This document shows, one piece after another, positions 25,234 to 33,637 of a stretch of 64,000 nt of DNA (position 1 is the stretch's first letter; each line of letters opens with the position of its first letter). Below the pieces are notes generated by a model that did not search any database, was not told where the DNA came from, and saw only the letters and a program-made list of their open reading frames with translations. The translations under genes and the position numbers were made by a program. The stretch covers positions 37,031-101,030 of the forward strand of contig JANQSN010000057.1 of the NCBI GenBank assembly GCA_028284045.1, in the 5' to 3' direction. The DNA is from Alphaproteobacteria bacterium (GTDB lineage: Bacteria > Pseudomonadota > Alphaproteobacteria > DSM-16000 > Inquilinaceae).

Positions 25234-25766
25234 GGAACGAAGGCCGGCGCGTTGCGATCCTTGTCCGACAGGATCGGGTCGCCGATCGGCCAGTCGATGG
25301 CGAACGCCGGGTCGTTCCATCGCATCGATTGGCCGTGCGCCGGGCTGTACGAGGCGCCCATGAAGTAGAGGACTTCCGTGTCGTCCTCCAGGGTCTGCAG
25401 CCCGTGGGCAAAGCCGCCGGGAATGTAGAGCGCCCGGCCGTTCCCGGCCGACAGTTCGACGCCGAACCAGCGGCAATAGGTCGGCGAGTCCGGCCGGACA
25501 TCCACCGCCACGTCGAAGATCCGGCCGCGCAGGCACTGGATGACCTTGGTCTCCTCATGCGGCGCCGTTTGCAGGTGGAGGCCCCGAAGGGTCCCTTTCG
25601 CCGCGCTTCTCGACAGGTTTATCTGCGGCAGCCGACTGTTGAGGCCGGCCCTGGAGAACGCGTCCTCGCAATAGAGGCGGCAAAACGAACCGCGATGATC
25701 GCCGTGCGGCTCGTGTTCGATCAGCCGCAGTCCGTCGAGAGGCGTTTGGGTGAACTTCACGGGCAA
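25230..25766 (-). CDS. rfbC: NDP-4-keto-6-deoxyhexose 3,5(or 5)-epimerase, RfbC/RmlC family
   Basis: 178-aa cupin with P-H-G-D-H-R-G-S-F, G-T-L-R-G-L-H-L-Q carrying the catalytic His, V-I-Q-C-L-R-G-R-I-F-D-V-A-V-D-V-R and Y-I-P-G-G-F-A-H-G. RmlC works on TDP sugars, but the adjacent rfbF and rfbG point to a CDP-4-keto-6-deoxyglucose substrate. A relic of an rfbC-like gene lies at 38849-38887, at the other end of the island. Confidence 0.85.
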   Translation of the reverse strand: MPVKFTQTPLDGLRLIEHEPHGDHRGSFCRLYCEDAFSRAGLNSRLPQINLSRSAAKGTLRGLHLQTAPHEETKVIQCLRGRIFDVAVDVRPDSPTYCRWFGVELSAGNGRALYIPGGFAHGLQTLEDDTEVLYFMGASYSPAHGQSMRWNDPAFAIDWPIGDPILSDKDRNAPAFVP

Positions 25767-25797
25767 CCCCCGCCGTCTGTTCGTGTCGGTGCGGTCG

Positions 25798-26940
25798 TCA
25801 GGTGGCCGATGTCACCGCGGTGTCGAGAAAATGGGACAGGACGGTGTCGATCTGTCGTTCGGTCAGCGCGCGCATGTCCGCCGGGCCGGCCCCCCGCGCG
25901 TGGGCCCGGTACCATTCGGCGATCCAGCAAACCGCCTGATCGAGCGGCACAAGCGTGTCCCACCCCAGTTGGTCCCGGGCCTTTTCGCTATCCAGGTTCA
26001 GCAAGTTGGTCTCCTTGCGCCAATCGGCGTCGGGCGCCGGCCGCCAGCGGACGCCATCGCCCCAGGCGCCGACGAACTGGTCCATGGCCTGGCGGACGGA
26101 GATGAAGGACCCGGCGGGCGGCCCGAAATTCCAAGCAGCGCAATAGGGCGACTCCGGTCCGCCGGCCGCGACCGCTTCCGCCAGGGTCAGATACCCGATC
26201 AGGGCGTCCAGCACATGCTGCCAGGGCCGAACATGCTCCGGGTTGCGCAGTTGGACGTCGTCGCCTTTGGCGAACGCCCGGACCGCATCGGGGATAAGCC
26301 GGTCTTCCGACCAGTCGCCGCCGCCGATCACGTTGCCCGACCGGGCGGTTGCGATGGCGAAGGTGCGGCCCTCCGACCACGCCTTCTTCGAGAAACTCTG
26401 CCGATAGCTGGCCGAGACCAGCTCGGCGCACGCTTTCGACGCGCTGTACGGATCGACTCCGCCGAGCCGATCGGTCTCGGCGTAGACAACCTGCCCGTCG
26501 ATCATCTCGTAGACCTTGTCGGTCGTGACGTGGATGAACGCCTTGACGCTGTCCAGGGTCCGGCAGGCCTCAAGCAGGTTCACCGTCCCCATGACGTTGA
26601 TGTCGATGGTGTCGGCGGGAATGCGGTAGGACCGCCGGACCAGCGGCTGCGCAGCCATGTGAAAGACGATCTCGGGCTCGAACGCGCGAACGCGGTTGGT
26701 CAACGTGCCCCTGTCGCGGATTTCCGCGAACCCGCTGCCGCAGAGCCCGGCCGCGCCGATAGCCTCGTACATGTTGGGAACGGTGTCCGGGGCCAGGCTG
26801 TAGCCTTCGACCTCGGCCCCCAGCCTGCGCAGAAGCGTGGTGAGCCAGCTTCCCTTGAAGCCCGAGTGACCCGTCAGGAAGACGCGCCGGCCACGCCAGA
26901 AACCCCCGCTGATGCCGTGGAAGGGTCTCGTGCCGCTCAT
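25798..26940 (-). CDS. rfbG: CDP-glucose 4,6-dehydratase
   Basis: 380 aa from MSGTRPFHG, 4 bp after the rfbF stop; the open frame upstream is antisense to or inside rfbF. Rossmann motif T-G-H-S-G-F-K-G-S-W-L is diagnostic of RfbG, and the catalytic Y-S-A-S-K is present. It converts CDP-glucose to CDP-4-keto-6-deoxyglucose. Length is slightly over the usual ~360 aa owing to an N-terminal extension. Confidence 0.92.
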   Translation of the reverse strand: MSGTRPFHGISGGFWRGRRVFLTGHSGFKGSWLTTLLRRLGAEVEGYSLAPDTVPNMYEAIGAAGLCGSGFAEIRDRGTLTNRVRAFEPEIVFHMAAQPLVRRSYRIPADTIDINVMGTVNLLEACRTLDSVKAFIHVTTDKVYEMIDGQVVYAETDRLGGVDPYSASKACAELVSASYRQSFSKKAWSEGRTFAIATARSGNVIGGGDWSEDRLIPDAVRAFAKGDDVQLRNPEHVRPWQHVLDALIGYLTLAEAVAAGGPESPYCAAWNFGPPAGSFISVRQAMDQFVGAWGDGVRWRPAPDADWRKETNLLNLDSEKARDQLGWDTLVPLDQAVCWIAEWYRAHARGAGPADMRALTERQIDTVLSHFLDTAVTSAT

Positions 26941-26944
26941 GGAC

Positions 26945-27715
26945 TCACCAAGTCTTCCAAGGAGCGGCGCCGGTCGACCATAGCTGTTCGAGGTGGTTTC
27001 GATCCCGCAGCGTGTCCATCGCGTGCCAGAACCCCGCATGTTTGTAGGCATGCAGCTCTCCGGCCGCCGCCAGGTTCGGCATGGGGCCGGTCTCCCAGAC
27101 CGTCTGGTCGTCGCCAATCCAGTCCAGGACGGCCGGCTCCAACACGAAGAACCCGCCGTTCACGAACGTATCCTTGGTGTCGAGCTTCTCCCCCATATGT
27201 TCGACCGGTCCGCCTTCGCTCAGGTGCAACGCGCCGAATCGACCTGGCGGGGTGATCGCGGTGACCGTCGCCAACCGGCCATGGTCGTCGTGGAATGCCA
27301 GCAGATCAGTGATATTCAGATCCGTGACGCCGTCGCCATAGGTGAAACAGAACCTCTCCCCCTCGACGTAGCGTGCGACGCGCTTCAGTCTGCCGCCGGT
27401 CTGCGTCTCGTCGCCGGTTTCAACCAGGGTCAAGCGAAATGGTTCAGCCCGACGTTCGTGAACCAAGCATGTACCGTCGGCCAGATCGAAAGTCACATCG
27501 GCGACATGAAGAAGGTAATTCTGAAAATATTCTTTAATTACATAGCCTTTGTAGCCAAGGCAAATGACAAATTCATTGATGCCGTGCTGGGAGTATATCT
27601 TCATTATGTGCCACAAGATCGGTCGCCCGCCGATCTCCACCATCGGCTTGGGAATCCGCGACGTTTCTTCTGAAAGCCTCGTGCCGAGGCCGCCAGCAAG
27701 GATAACAGCTTTCAT
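26945..27715 (-). CDS. rfbF: Glucose-1-phosphate cytidylyltransferase
   Basis: 256 aa. The start K-A-V-I-L-A-G-G-L-G-T-R-L-S-E-E-T and I-P-K-P-M-V-E-I-G-G are the nucleotidyltransferase signature in its CTP-specific RfbF form; F-T-Y-G-D-G-V-T-D and G-G-F-F-V-L-E-P also match. It makes CDP-glucose from CTP and glucose-1-phosphate. The 5' third of the gene (about 27480-27620) is conspicuously AT-rich for this genome, a sign of recent transfer. Confidence 0.94.
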   Translation of the reverse strand: MKAVILAGGLGTRLSEETSRIPKPMVEIGGRPILWHIMKIYSQHGINEFVICLGYKGYVIKEYFQNYLLHVADVTFDLADGTCLVHERRAEPFRLTLVETGDETQTGGRLKRVARYVEGERFCFTYGDGVTDLNITDLLAFHDDHGRLATVTAITPPGRFGALHLSEGGPVEHMGEKLDTKDTFVNGGFFVLEPAVLDWIGDDQTVWETGPMPNLAAAGELHAYKHAGFWHAMDTLRDRNHLEQLWSTGAAPWKTW

Positions 27716-27788
27716 GGGACACCTGACGACGGATTGGAACGTTCATGAGCCGATCGACGGCGCCCAATAGAGCGCCGAACGATGGCCC

Positions 27789-29048
27789 TCAACAACTTGC
27801 GGCACGGGTTTCCTCCAGTGGCAGAACCTCTTGGATTTCGGGGATCGGCACAAAGTGCCGGCAGCCCCAGTCGCGCGTGTAGGCGAGCTGGGCGGAGATC
27901 TCGCCGGACAGGTTCCAAGGCAGGATCAGCACATAGTCCGGGCGCGCCTCGGCGATCGCATCGGGCGGGAGCACGGGGATCCGCGATCCGGGCAGATAGG
28001 TGCCCTGCTTGTAGGTGTTGCGATCGACGGTGAAGGACAGCAGATCCCGTCGGACACCGCTGTAGTTGAGCAGGGTGTTGCCCTTCCCTGGTGCCCCGTA
28101 TCCGACGACCGTCTTGCCGGCCGACTTTGCCTCGATCAAGAATTTCAACAGGCCCTGGCGCACCCGATCCGTCTTCGCCTGAAAGCCCTGATACGTTTCC
28201 AGCCGGGTCATCCCGAAGTCCCGTTCGCGCATCCGCAGGTCCTTCAGTCTGTCGCTTTCCGGCAGACCGGCAGCGGCGTGCGATGCATAGAGGCGCAGCG
28301 ACCCCCCGTGGGTCGGCAACTCCTCGACATCGTAGACGGCGAGTCCCCGGCGTATGAGGGCTTCCTCGGCAGCGATCAAAGAGTAGTACGAATAGTGCTC
28401 GTGATAGATCGTGTCGAACTGTGTCTGCTCGATAAGATGCAGCAGGTGGGGAAACTCCGCCGTCAGTGTCCCGGCCGGCTTCAGCAGACGCTCGATGCCG
28501 TTGAGGAAATCGTCCAGATCCGGGACATGGGCCATCACGTTGTTGGCGATGACAAGGTCTGCCGCCATTCCTTCCGCGACGAGGGACCCGGCGGTATCGA
28601 CGCCAAAGAAGGCGACGCGGGTCGGCACACCTTTGGCTTCAGCCGCCTTGGCCACGTTCGCGGCCGGATCGACACCGATCGCCCGAATGCCGCGTCGAAC
28701 CATGTACTGCAGGAGGTAGCCGTCGTTGCTGGCAATCTCCACAACCTGCGACTCTGCCCCGAGGCCGAGTCGCTCGACTATTTCCGCAACATAGCGCTGC
28801 GCATGATCGAGCCAACTGTCCGAATATGAAGAGAAATAGGCGTACTCTGTGAAGATATCAGGGGCACTGAGCAGATAGCCAAGTTGGACCAGCCAACAGT
28901 CGGTGCAGAGGTAGGCATGGAGCGGGTAGGTCGTCTCCGGGCGATTCAGATCTTCTGGCCGCAAAACCGTCTGGCACGGGGCGTGTGCCCCGAGATCCAC
29001 AAAGGATATCAGGTTCGAACTACCACACGAGCGGCACTGCAAACTCAT
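27789..29048 (-). CDS. SAM-dependent sugar C-methyltransferase (C3-methylating type)
   Basis: 419 aa in three parts. A zinc-binding N-domain (C-R-S-C-G at residue 5 and C-T-D-C around 52) is followed by a Rossmann methyltransferase domain with V-V-E-I-A-S-N-D-G-Y-L-L and the catalytic-His segment Y-H-E-H-Y-S-Y-Y. A C-terminal domain then contains G-Y-G-A-P-G-K-G-N-T-L-L-N. This is the architecture of TylC3/TcaB9-type NDP-4-keto-sugar C3-methyltransferases. Upstream of rfbF on the same strand, it predicts a branched CDP-6-deoxy-3-C-methyl hexose. Confidence 0.9.
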   Translation of the reverse strand: MSLQCRSCGSSNLISFVDLGAHAPCQTVLRPEDLNRPETTYPLHAYLCTDCWLVQLGYLLSAPDIFTEYAYFSSYSDSWLDHAQRYVAEIVERLGLGAESQVVEIASNDGYLLQYMVRRGIRAIGVDPAANVAKAAEAKGVPTRVAFFGVDTAGSLVAEGMAADLVIANNVMAHVPDLDDFLNGIERLLKPAGTLTAEFPHLLHLIEQTQFDTIYHEHYSYYSLIAAEEALIRRGLAVYDVEELPTHGGSLRLYASHAAAGLPESDRLKDLRMRERDFGMTRLETYQGFQAKTDRVRQGLLKFLIEAKSAGKTVVGYGAPGKGNTLLNYSGVRRDLLSFTVDRNTYKQGTYLPGSRIPVLPPDAIAEARPDYVLILPWNLSGEISAQLAYTRDWGCRHFVPIPEIQEVLPLEETRAASC

Positions 29049-29373
29049 CTGCTCAGATCCAACAGGTTCCGGTTCGCCGTCGTGGCTGGGCTAGTCGGCG
29101 AGGGCTGCAATCCTGCCCGGGAGACGGGGGCGCGGTCAGGCCGCCACGCGCTTCGTGTCGGCTAGTGAAGTGTAGCCGATCGCGGAATACAGGCAGCGTG
29201 AATTCCCGTGCGACCTGGCCGCGTCACCACGCGCGGGTCTGCTGCCGCACGATCCGAAGAGGGCCCGGTAAGTGCAGGAAACCGGATCTCACCGGGAATG
29301 CGGGTTGAACCCGCGTGCCGCCAGCAGGTAGACGGAGCTTCATGTCCACAAACGACGCCCATTCGGCCGCAAC
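29049..29373. promoter_or_regulatory. Divergent intergenic region of the glycan island with two dyads
   Basis: Separates the two arms of the island. It holds TCGGCTA-N8-TAGCCGA at 29158-29179 and GCGGGTT-G-AACCCGC at 29300-29314, both perfect 7-bp inverted repeats. These could be operators or leader hairpins. No convincing -35/-10 pair, RNA gene or extra ORF was recognised. Confidence 0.35.
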
Positions 29374-30501
29374 TTGGCCGGCGCAGAGGCACCCGCGCAA
29401 TCCACCGGTCGTTCGGACGGCTCAGTGACGACCGGCAGCAACGACAGTGCGGCAGGGGACGCGCTCGCGGAAACCGATGCCGGCAAGCGTTCGTTTCAGC
29501 GTGTGCGGGCGGCGATGTCTCGGCATTCCGGTGCCATCAGGCTGGCCCTGGCGGCGATCCTTTTGGCGATTCTCATCCAAGCCGACGTCATCCGGTGGGA
29601 GGATCTTGCCGTCGCGCTGTCCGATCCGTTGACGATCGGCCTGTCGGTCGTCGCGGTGTCGCTGTCGAACGGCATGGCGATTCTCCGATGGGCGCTGCTC
29701 TTGAGAACGCAGGGCATCGGCGTGACGTTCGGCCAGGCCTTCTGCATCAGCTATGTCGCCCTCTTCCTCGCAACGTTCTTGCCCGGTGCGGCGAGCGGGG
29801 ATGCCGCGAAGCTCGGTTACCTGTTCAGGCAGGTCGCGTCGCACCGCATGCGCGCCGCGGCCATCACCATCGTCGATCGCGTGATCGGCCTCTTCGTCCT
29901 GATGCTGTTGTCTTGCGCCGGACTGAATTTCATCATCCTGCACTACGGGGGCGATCCGGCGCTCGTCCCGCTCGCGGTCGTCGTTGGCGCAGTCTGCCTC
30001 GGCCTCTTCTTCGCGATCGCGGCGGCGCGCCCGGTTCGATGGTTCGTGGGCGGTATGCCGCTGAGGATCCGCAAGAGCCGGCCGTTCCAGATTTTCCTGA
30101 GCATTCTGGACGGCGTCGCCGGCCATCGATGGCAGATCCTGCTGCAGGCCGTGTTTCTCTCGGCCCTGGGGCACGCCTTTTTCGCAGGCGCCGTCATCAT
30201 CGTGGCGCAGTCCACCATTCCCGACGAACTGTCGAGCCTTCAGTATGGCGTGGCCGCCCTCATCGCATCGGCGGCCAATGCCGCGCCGGTCACGCCCGGC
30301 GGTATCGGCGTGGGCGAAGCGGCCTTCGCTCAGATCTGTCGCGCGATGGCGGATCCGACCAGCGTCGCCGGATTCGCGGCGGCGTTCCTGGCTGTCCGCA
30401 TCGCGATGTTCATCGCCGCATTGCCGGGCCTGGCGGTGTTCGTGGCCTATCGTGGCCAGCGAGGCGCCATCGCGGTGGCGGCCGACACGACTCGGCGGTA
30501 G
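29374..30501 (+). CDS. Lysylphosphatidylglycerol-synthase-TM-domain (UPF0104-like) membrane protein
   Basis: 375 aa with a ~45-residue hydrophilic start and about eight hydrophobic segments. L-P-G-A-A-S-G-D-A-A-K, A-A-A-I-T-I-V-D-R-V-I-G-L and the late N-A-A-P-V-T-P-G-G-I-G-V-G-E-A-A-F are hallmarks of the LPG_synthase_TM / AglD-like family, which covers lipid flippase-like and glycan-associated proteins. The first possible start is a TTG at 29374; GTG 29425 or ATG 29515 are alternatives and none has a good ribosome binding site. A lipid-linked sugar handling role is inferred from context. Confidence 0.75.
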   Translation: MAGAEAPAQSTGRSDGSVTTGSNDSAAGDALAETDAGKRSFQRVRAAMSRHSGAIRLALAAILLAILIQADVIRWEDLAVALSDPLTIGLSVVAVSLSNGMAILRWALLLRTQGIGVTFGQAFCISYVALFLATFLPGAASGDAAKLGYLFRQVASHRMRAAAITIVDRVIGLFVLMLLSCAGLNFIILHYGGDPALVPLAVVVGAVCLGLFFAIAAARPVRWFVGGMPLRIRKSRPFQIFLSILDGVAGHRWQILLQAVFLSALGHAFFAGAVIIVAQSTIPDELSSLQYGVAALIASAANAAPVTPGGIGVGEAAFAQICRAMADPTSVAGFAAAFLAVRIAMFIAALPGLAVFVAYRGQRGAIAVAADTTRR

Positions 30502-30592
30502 CGGTCTGTCGGATTGGGCTGAGGTTGGCTAGATTCCGGTCATGGCGACTTGGCGAGGCGATGACGGGCCTCCGCGGCGGAGGAAACAAGGC

Positions 30593-32131
30593 GTGACAAA
30601 CAGCGCAGACGCATTGGATCACCATCATGGCGTAGCGGTGGGCCGCGAACCGGACAGCCGTCAGGCGGCCCGGCCGCCGCAAGGTGAGACTGCCAGGCCG
30701 CGCAATCTCCTGACCGTCGACGCGTGCGAGCGCCTGGGTCACCAGGATGCCGCCGATCTGTATCGAGAATTCGTCAGCCCTGCCGCGGCCAAGGTACTGG
30801 CGTCGTTTTCATTCGGCCGGGATCTGTTCCGCCGAGCGGCGGGCACCCATTTGGAGACGGTCGACGGCCGCCTGATCCTCGACTTCACGGGCGGGTTCGG
30901 CGTCCTCAATCACGGCCACAACCACCCCCGCATCCTTGAGGTCCGCCAGAAATTCGGCGCCGCGGAGCGGATGGAGGTGCACAAGACGGTCTTCTCCCCC
31001 TACCTGGCCGGCCTGAGTCACAATCTGGCCAAGCTGCTGCCGGGCGACCTCAACAAGTCCTTTATGTGCAATTCGGGCGCCGAAGCCGTCGAAGGGGCCA
31101 TAAAGCTGGCATTCCGGAATCGACCAAAACGCCGCTACCTGCTCCATTCCGACATTTCGTTTCATGGCAAGCTGATTGCCAGCGGCGGCATTTCTTCCGG
31201 CAGCCGAAGGCGGGGACTGCACCTGTTCCCCCGGATGCGAGGCACCAGAGAGTTTCGATACAACGACTTTGCCTCAGTTCGGTCGACGGTGGATGAACTT
31301 GGTGCCGGCAAGGAACCCTGCGACGTCTATGCGGTAATTGTCGAGCCTTTCAACGCATCGAACCTCAAGGCAGTCGATCGGCACTTCATCACCGATCTTC
31401 GCAAGTTCTGCGATGATCTCGGAGCGATACTGATATTTGATGAAGTCTATACCGGCTTCGGCAAGACGGGAAGCATGTTTTATTTTGAGTCGCTCGATGT
31501 GGTCCCGGACATCTTGTGCCTTTCGAAGTCCTTTGGCGGCGGCAAGGCGTCGATATCGGCCTATGTCGCCAGGGACCAAGTGTTCGCAAAGGGCTATGGC
31601 AGTGTCGGGGACGCGTTCTTGCACTCCAGCACGTACAACGGTTTCGGCGAGGAATGCGCAACGGCGATCGAAGCGATCAATATCGCCGTCGACGAGGACT
31701 TTCCGGCCCAGGCGCAACGGATCTCCGACGCGCTGGGCAACGGGCTTCGAGCGCTCCAGGAGAAGTACCCGAGCCAGGTCCGGGACGTTCGGGGCGTCGG
31801 CGCCCTCTACGGTATCGTCCTGTCGTCTCCGGTCGATCTCGTACGACGTGTCGCCGAAGCCCTGCCCGGGCGTCTGTTGGCGTCGCAACTCGAACTGGCC
31901 GAGAAGATCACGCCCGCCGCGGTCGCCGACGAACTCTACGCCAAGCACGGCATACTGTGCGCGCTCAGCCAGAACTCGGACAAACCGATGCTGATGTGTA
32001 CGCCGTCCCTCATCATCGACGATACCGACATCGACCGGTTCCTGGAGGCGTTGGAGGCTTGTCTGGCGCATGGCCTTGGCAAGCTGGCCACGGCCTTCAC
32101 GGCCAACCGGATCGCCAAGCTCTTCTCGTAA
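30593..32131 (+). CDS. Class III PLP-dependent aminotransferase of the glycan island
   Basis: 512 aa from the GTG at 30593, with GGAGG 9 bp upstream, preferred to the ATG at 30542. Fold-type I class III features: D-F-T-G-G-F-G-V-L-N-H-G-H-N-H-P, C-N-S-G-A-E-A-V-E-G-A, I-F-D-E-V-Y-T-G-F-G-K-T-G and the Schiff-base Lys in L-S-K-S-F-G-G-G (Lys312). It carries ~60 extra N-terminal residues. Sugar aminotransferases are usually DegT/StrS-type, so a class III enzyme here is notable. It may aminate a keto or aldehyde sugar produced by the FAD oxidase encoded next. Confidence 0.87.
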   Translation: MTNSADALDHHHGVAVGREPDSRQAARPPQGETARPRNLLTVDACERLGHQDAADLYREFVSPAAAKVLASFSFGRDLFRRAAGTHLETVDGRLILDFTGGFGVLNHGHNHPRILEVRQKFGAAERMEVHKTVFSPYLAGLSHNLAKLLPGDLNKSFMCNSGAEAVEGAIKLAFRNRPKRRYLLHSDISFHGKLIASGGISSGSRRRGLHLFPRMRGTREFRYNDFASVRSTVDELGAGKEPCDVYAVIVEPFNASNLKAVDRHFITDLRKFCDDLGAILIFDEVYTGFGKTGSMFYFESLDVVPDILCLSKSFGGGKASISAYVARDQVFAKGYGSVGDAFLHSSTYNGFGEECATAIEAINIAVDEDFPAQAQRISDALGNGLRALQEKYPSQVRDVRGVGALYGIVLSSPVDLVRRVAEALPGRLLASQLELAEKITPAAVADELYAKHGILCALSQNSDKPMLMCTPSLIIDDTDIDRFLEALEACLAHGLGKLATAFTANRIAKLFS

Positions 32132-32168
32132 GACGGCATTGCGGGGCCATTCGCGAAGGCTGGGTTCC

Positions 32169-33569
32169 TTGCGCTCGCCCATTCGCCCGGTGACCCGCCG
32201 GTTCAGCGGTTGGGGACGCGGCGTCTCTGCGGTTGCACCGTCATACAGGCCGCAAGGGACGGCCGAAATCGCGGATGCGCTGGACGCCTGCAGGCGATCG
32301 GGACAGTCGGTCACGGTCCGCGGCGGCGGGCGAAGCTACGGCGACAGCGCACTCCCGGCCGACGGGGTTGTCCTCGACCTTTCCGCCCATACGGCAGTCA
32401 GCGCGGGCCCGGGCGATGGCGAGGTCACGGCGCGGTCCGGAACCCGGCTGCGTGACCTGCTGGCGTACGTCTTGAAAGATGGGCGCATGCTCGGCGGCAT
32501 ACCGGGCAGCCCGGACGTCTCCGTCGGCGGTGCGATCGGCCATTCCGTTCACGGCAAGGACGCGCACCTCTTCGGGGACTTCGCGAACAACGTCGTCGCG
32601 ATGACCGTGCTGTTTGCCGATGGCACCATCCAGCGGCTCGATCGGTCGGCGGACGAAACGCGCTGGCAGGCGATCGTGGGCGGCATGGGCCTGACCGGCG
32701 TCATTCTGGAGGCGACCGTCACGCCGTTTGCGATCGACGGGGAGGCCGTCGCGGTCCGGCAGAGGAAGTTCTCGTCGATCCGGGATCTTCCACCCCTGTT
32801 CGACGAGGCGGAGAACGCCGGAGAAATGGCGGTCGCCTGGGTCGACGGCTTCACCAGCCGCGGGCGGGGCATTCTTGAGACGGGGCGCTGGGTACGGTCG
32901 CGAGACGCCGGCGCCGGCGCGCCGTTCGGTGCGGACCGGTCGTCCCGCCTGGGCGGCCTGTTCGGGATCGGACTTGGGATGGTCAACAATCGTGCGCTCA
33001 TGCGCGCCCTGAACCACGTCCACTACACTCTGTCCGGCCGTTCAGCGGCGGAAACGACCGTGTCGGCCGACGGGTTCCTCTTCCCCATCGCCAGGCGTTT
33101 TCCCAATCACTATCGCCTCTTCCCGGGCGGCCTCTACGAGATGCAGGTCTTCGTTCCGGCCGAATCCTTCATCGACTTCTATTCGGAGATCGTGACGACC
33201 GGCCGTCGGTCGGGCTGCGAATCCTGGCTGGCGGGCGTGAAGCGGCACCGTCCCGATCCGCATGTCATGTCGTTCAGCGGTCAGGGATACAGCATCACCA
33301 TCGACCTGCCCGGCCGAACCGTCCGGAGCGGGGTTTTCCCAGCATTCCTCGACCATTTGGCCGCGACGACCGCCCGGGCCGGCGGGCATTTCAACCCGTC
33401 GAAAGACGCGGTTCTCACCGCCGGTCAGTTCGAGGCGACCTGTCACTGGCTTGACCATCTGCTCGCAGTCAAACATGAACTGGACCCGAGTTGGGTTCTA
33501 TCGACCGGCATGGGCCGGCGCTTGGTCGAGCCTCTCTACCGGGCGCGGTATGGATATCCAGCCGGCTGA
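32169..33569 (+). CDS. DprE1-like FAD-dependent oxidoreductase (sugar C2-oxidase type)
   Basis: About 466 aa; the start is uncertain (TTG 32169 or GTG 32190, both before F-S-G-W-G-R-G). The FAD-binding PCMH domain has V-R-G-G-G-R-S-Y-G-D-S-A, L-G-G-I-P-G-S-P-D-V-S-V-G-G-A-I-G and H-G-K-D-A-H-L-F-G-D-F-A-N-N-V. These parallel the G-W-G-R, G-R-S-Y-G-D, H-G-K-N and S-F-G-N-H-V segments of mycobacterial DprE1, which oxidises a polyprenyl-phosphoryl-ribose. A lipid-linked sugar is therefore a plausible substrate. No DprE2-like reductase or UbiA-like prenyltransferase is adjacent. Confidence 0.75.
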   Translation: MRSPIRPVTRRFSGWGRGVSAVAPSYRPQGTAEIADALDACRRSGQSVTVRGGGRSYGDSALPADGVVLDLSAHTAVSAGPGDGEVTARSGTRLRDLLAYVLKDGRMLGGIPGSPDVSVGGAIGHSVHGKDAHLFGDFANNVVAMTVLFADGTIQRLDRSADETRWQAIVGGMGLTGVILEATVTPFAIDGEAVAVRQRKFSSIRDLPPLFDEAENAGEMAVAWVDGFTSRGRGILETGRWVRSRDAGAGAPFGADRSSRLGGLFGIGLGMVNNRALMRALNHVHYTLSGRSAAETTVSADGFLFPIARRFPNHYRLFPGGLYEMQVFVPAESFIDFYSEIVTTGRRSGCESWLAGVKRHRPDPHVMSFSGQGYSITIDLPGRTVRSGVFPAFLDHLAATTARAGGHFNPSKDAVLTAGQFEATCHWLDHLLAVKHELDPSWVLSTGMGRRLVEPLYRARYGYPAG

Positions 33570-33637
33570 CGCGCGCGACGCTGGGCGACTCTGCGCCGAC
33601 CAAGTCCCATTCAATTCATCATCGAACGAGAAGAAAC

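Noticed and set aside
29290..29320. tRNA-like GGTT-AACC hairpin in the divergent island promoter
   Set aside because: Only one arm-like hairpin is visible; no acceptor stem, anticodon arm or CCA context can be built around it.
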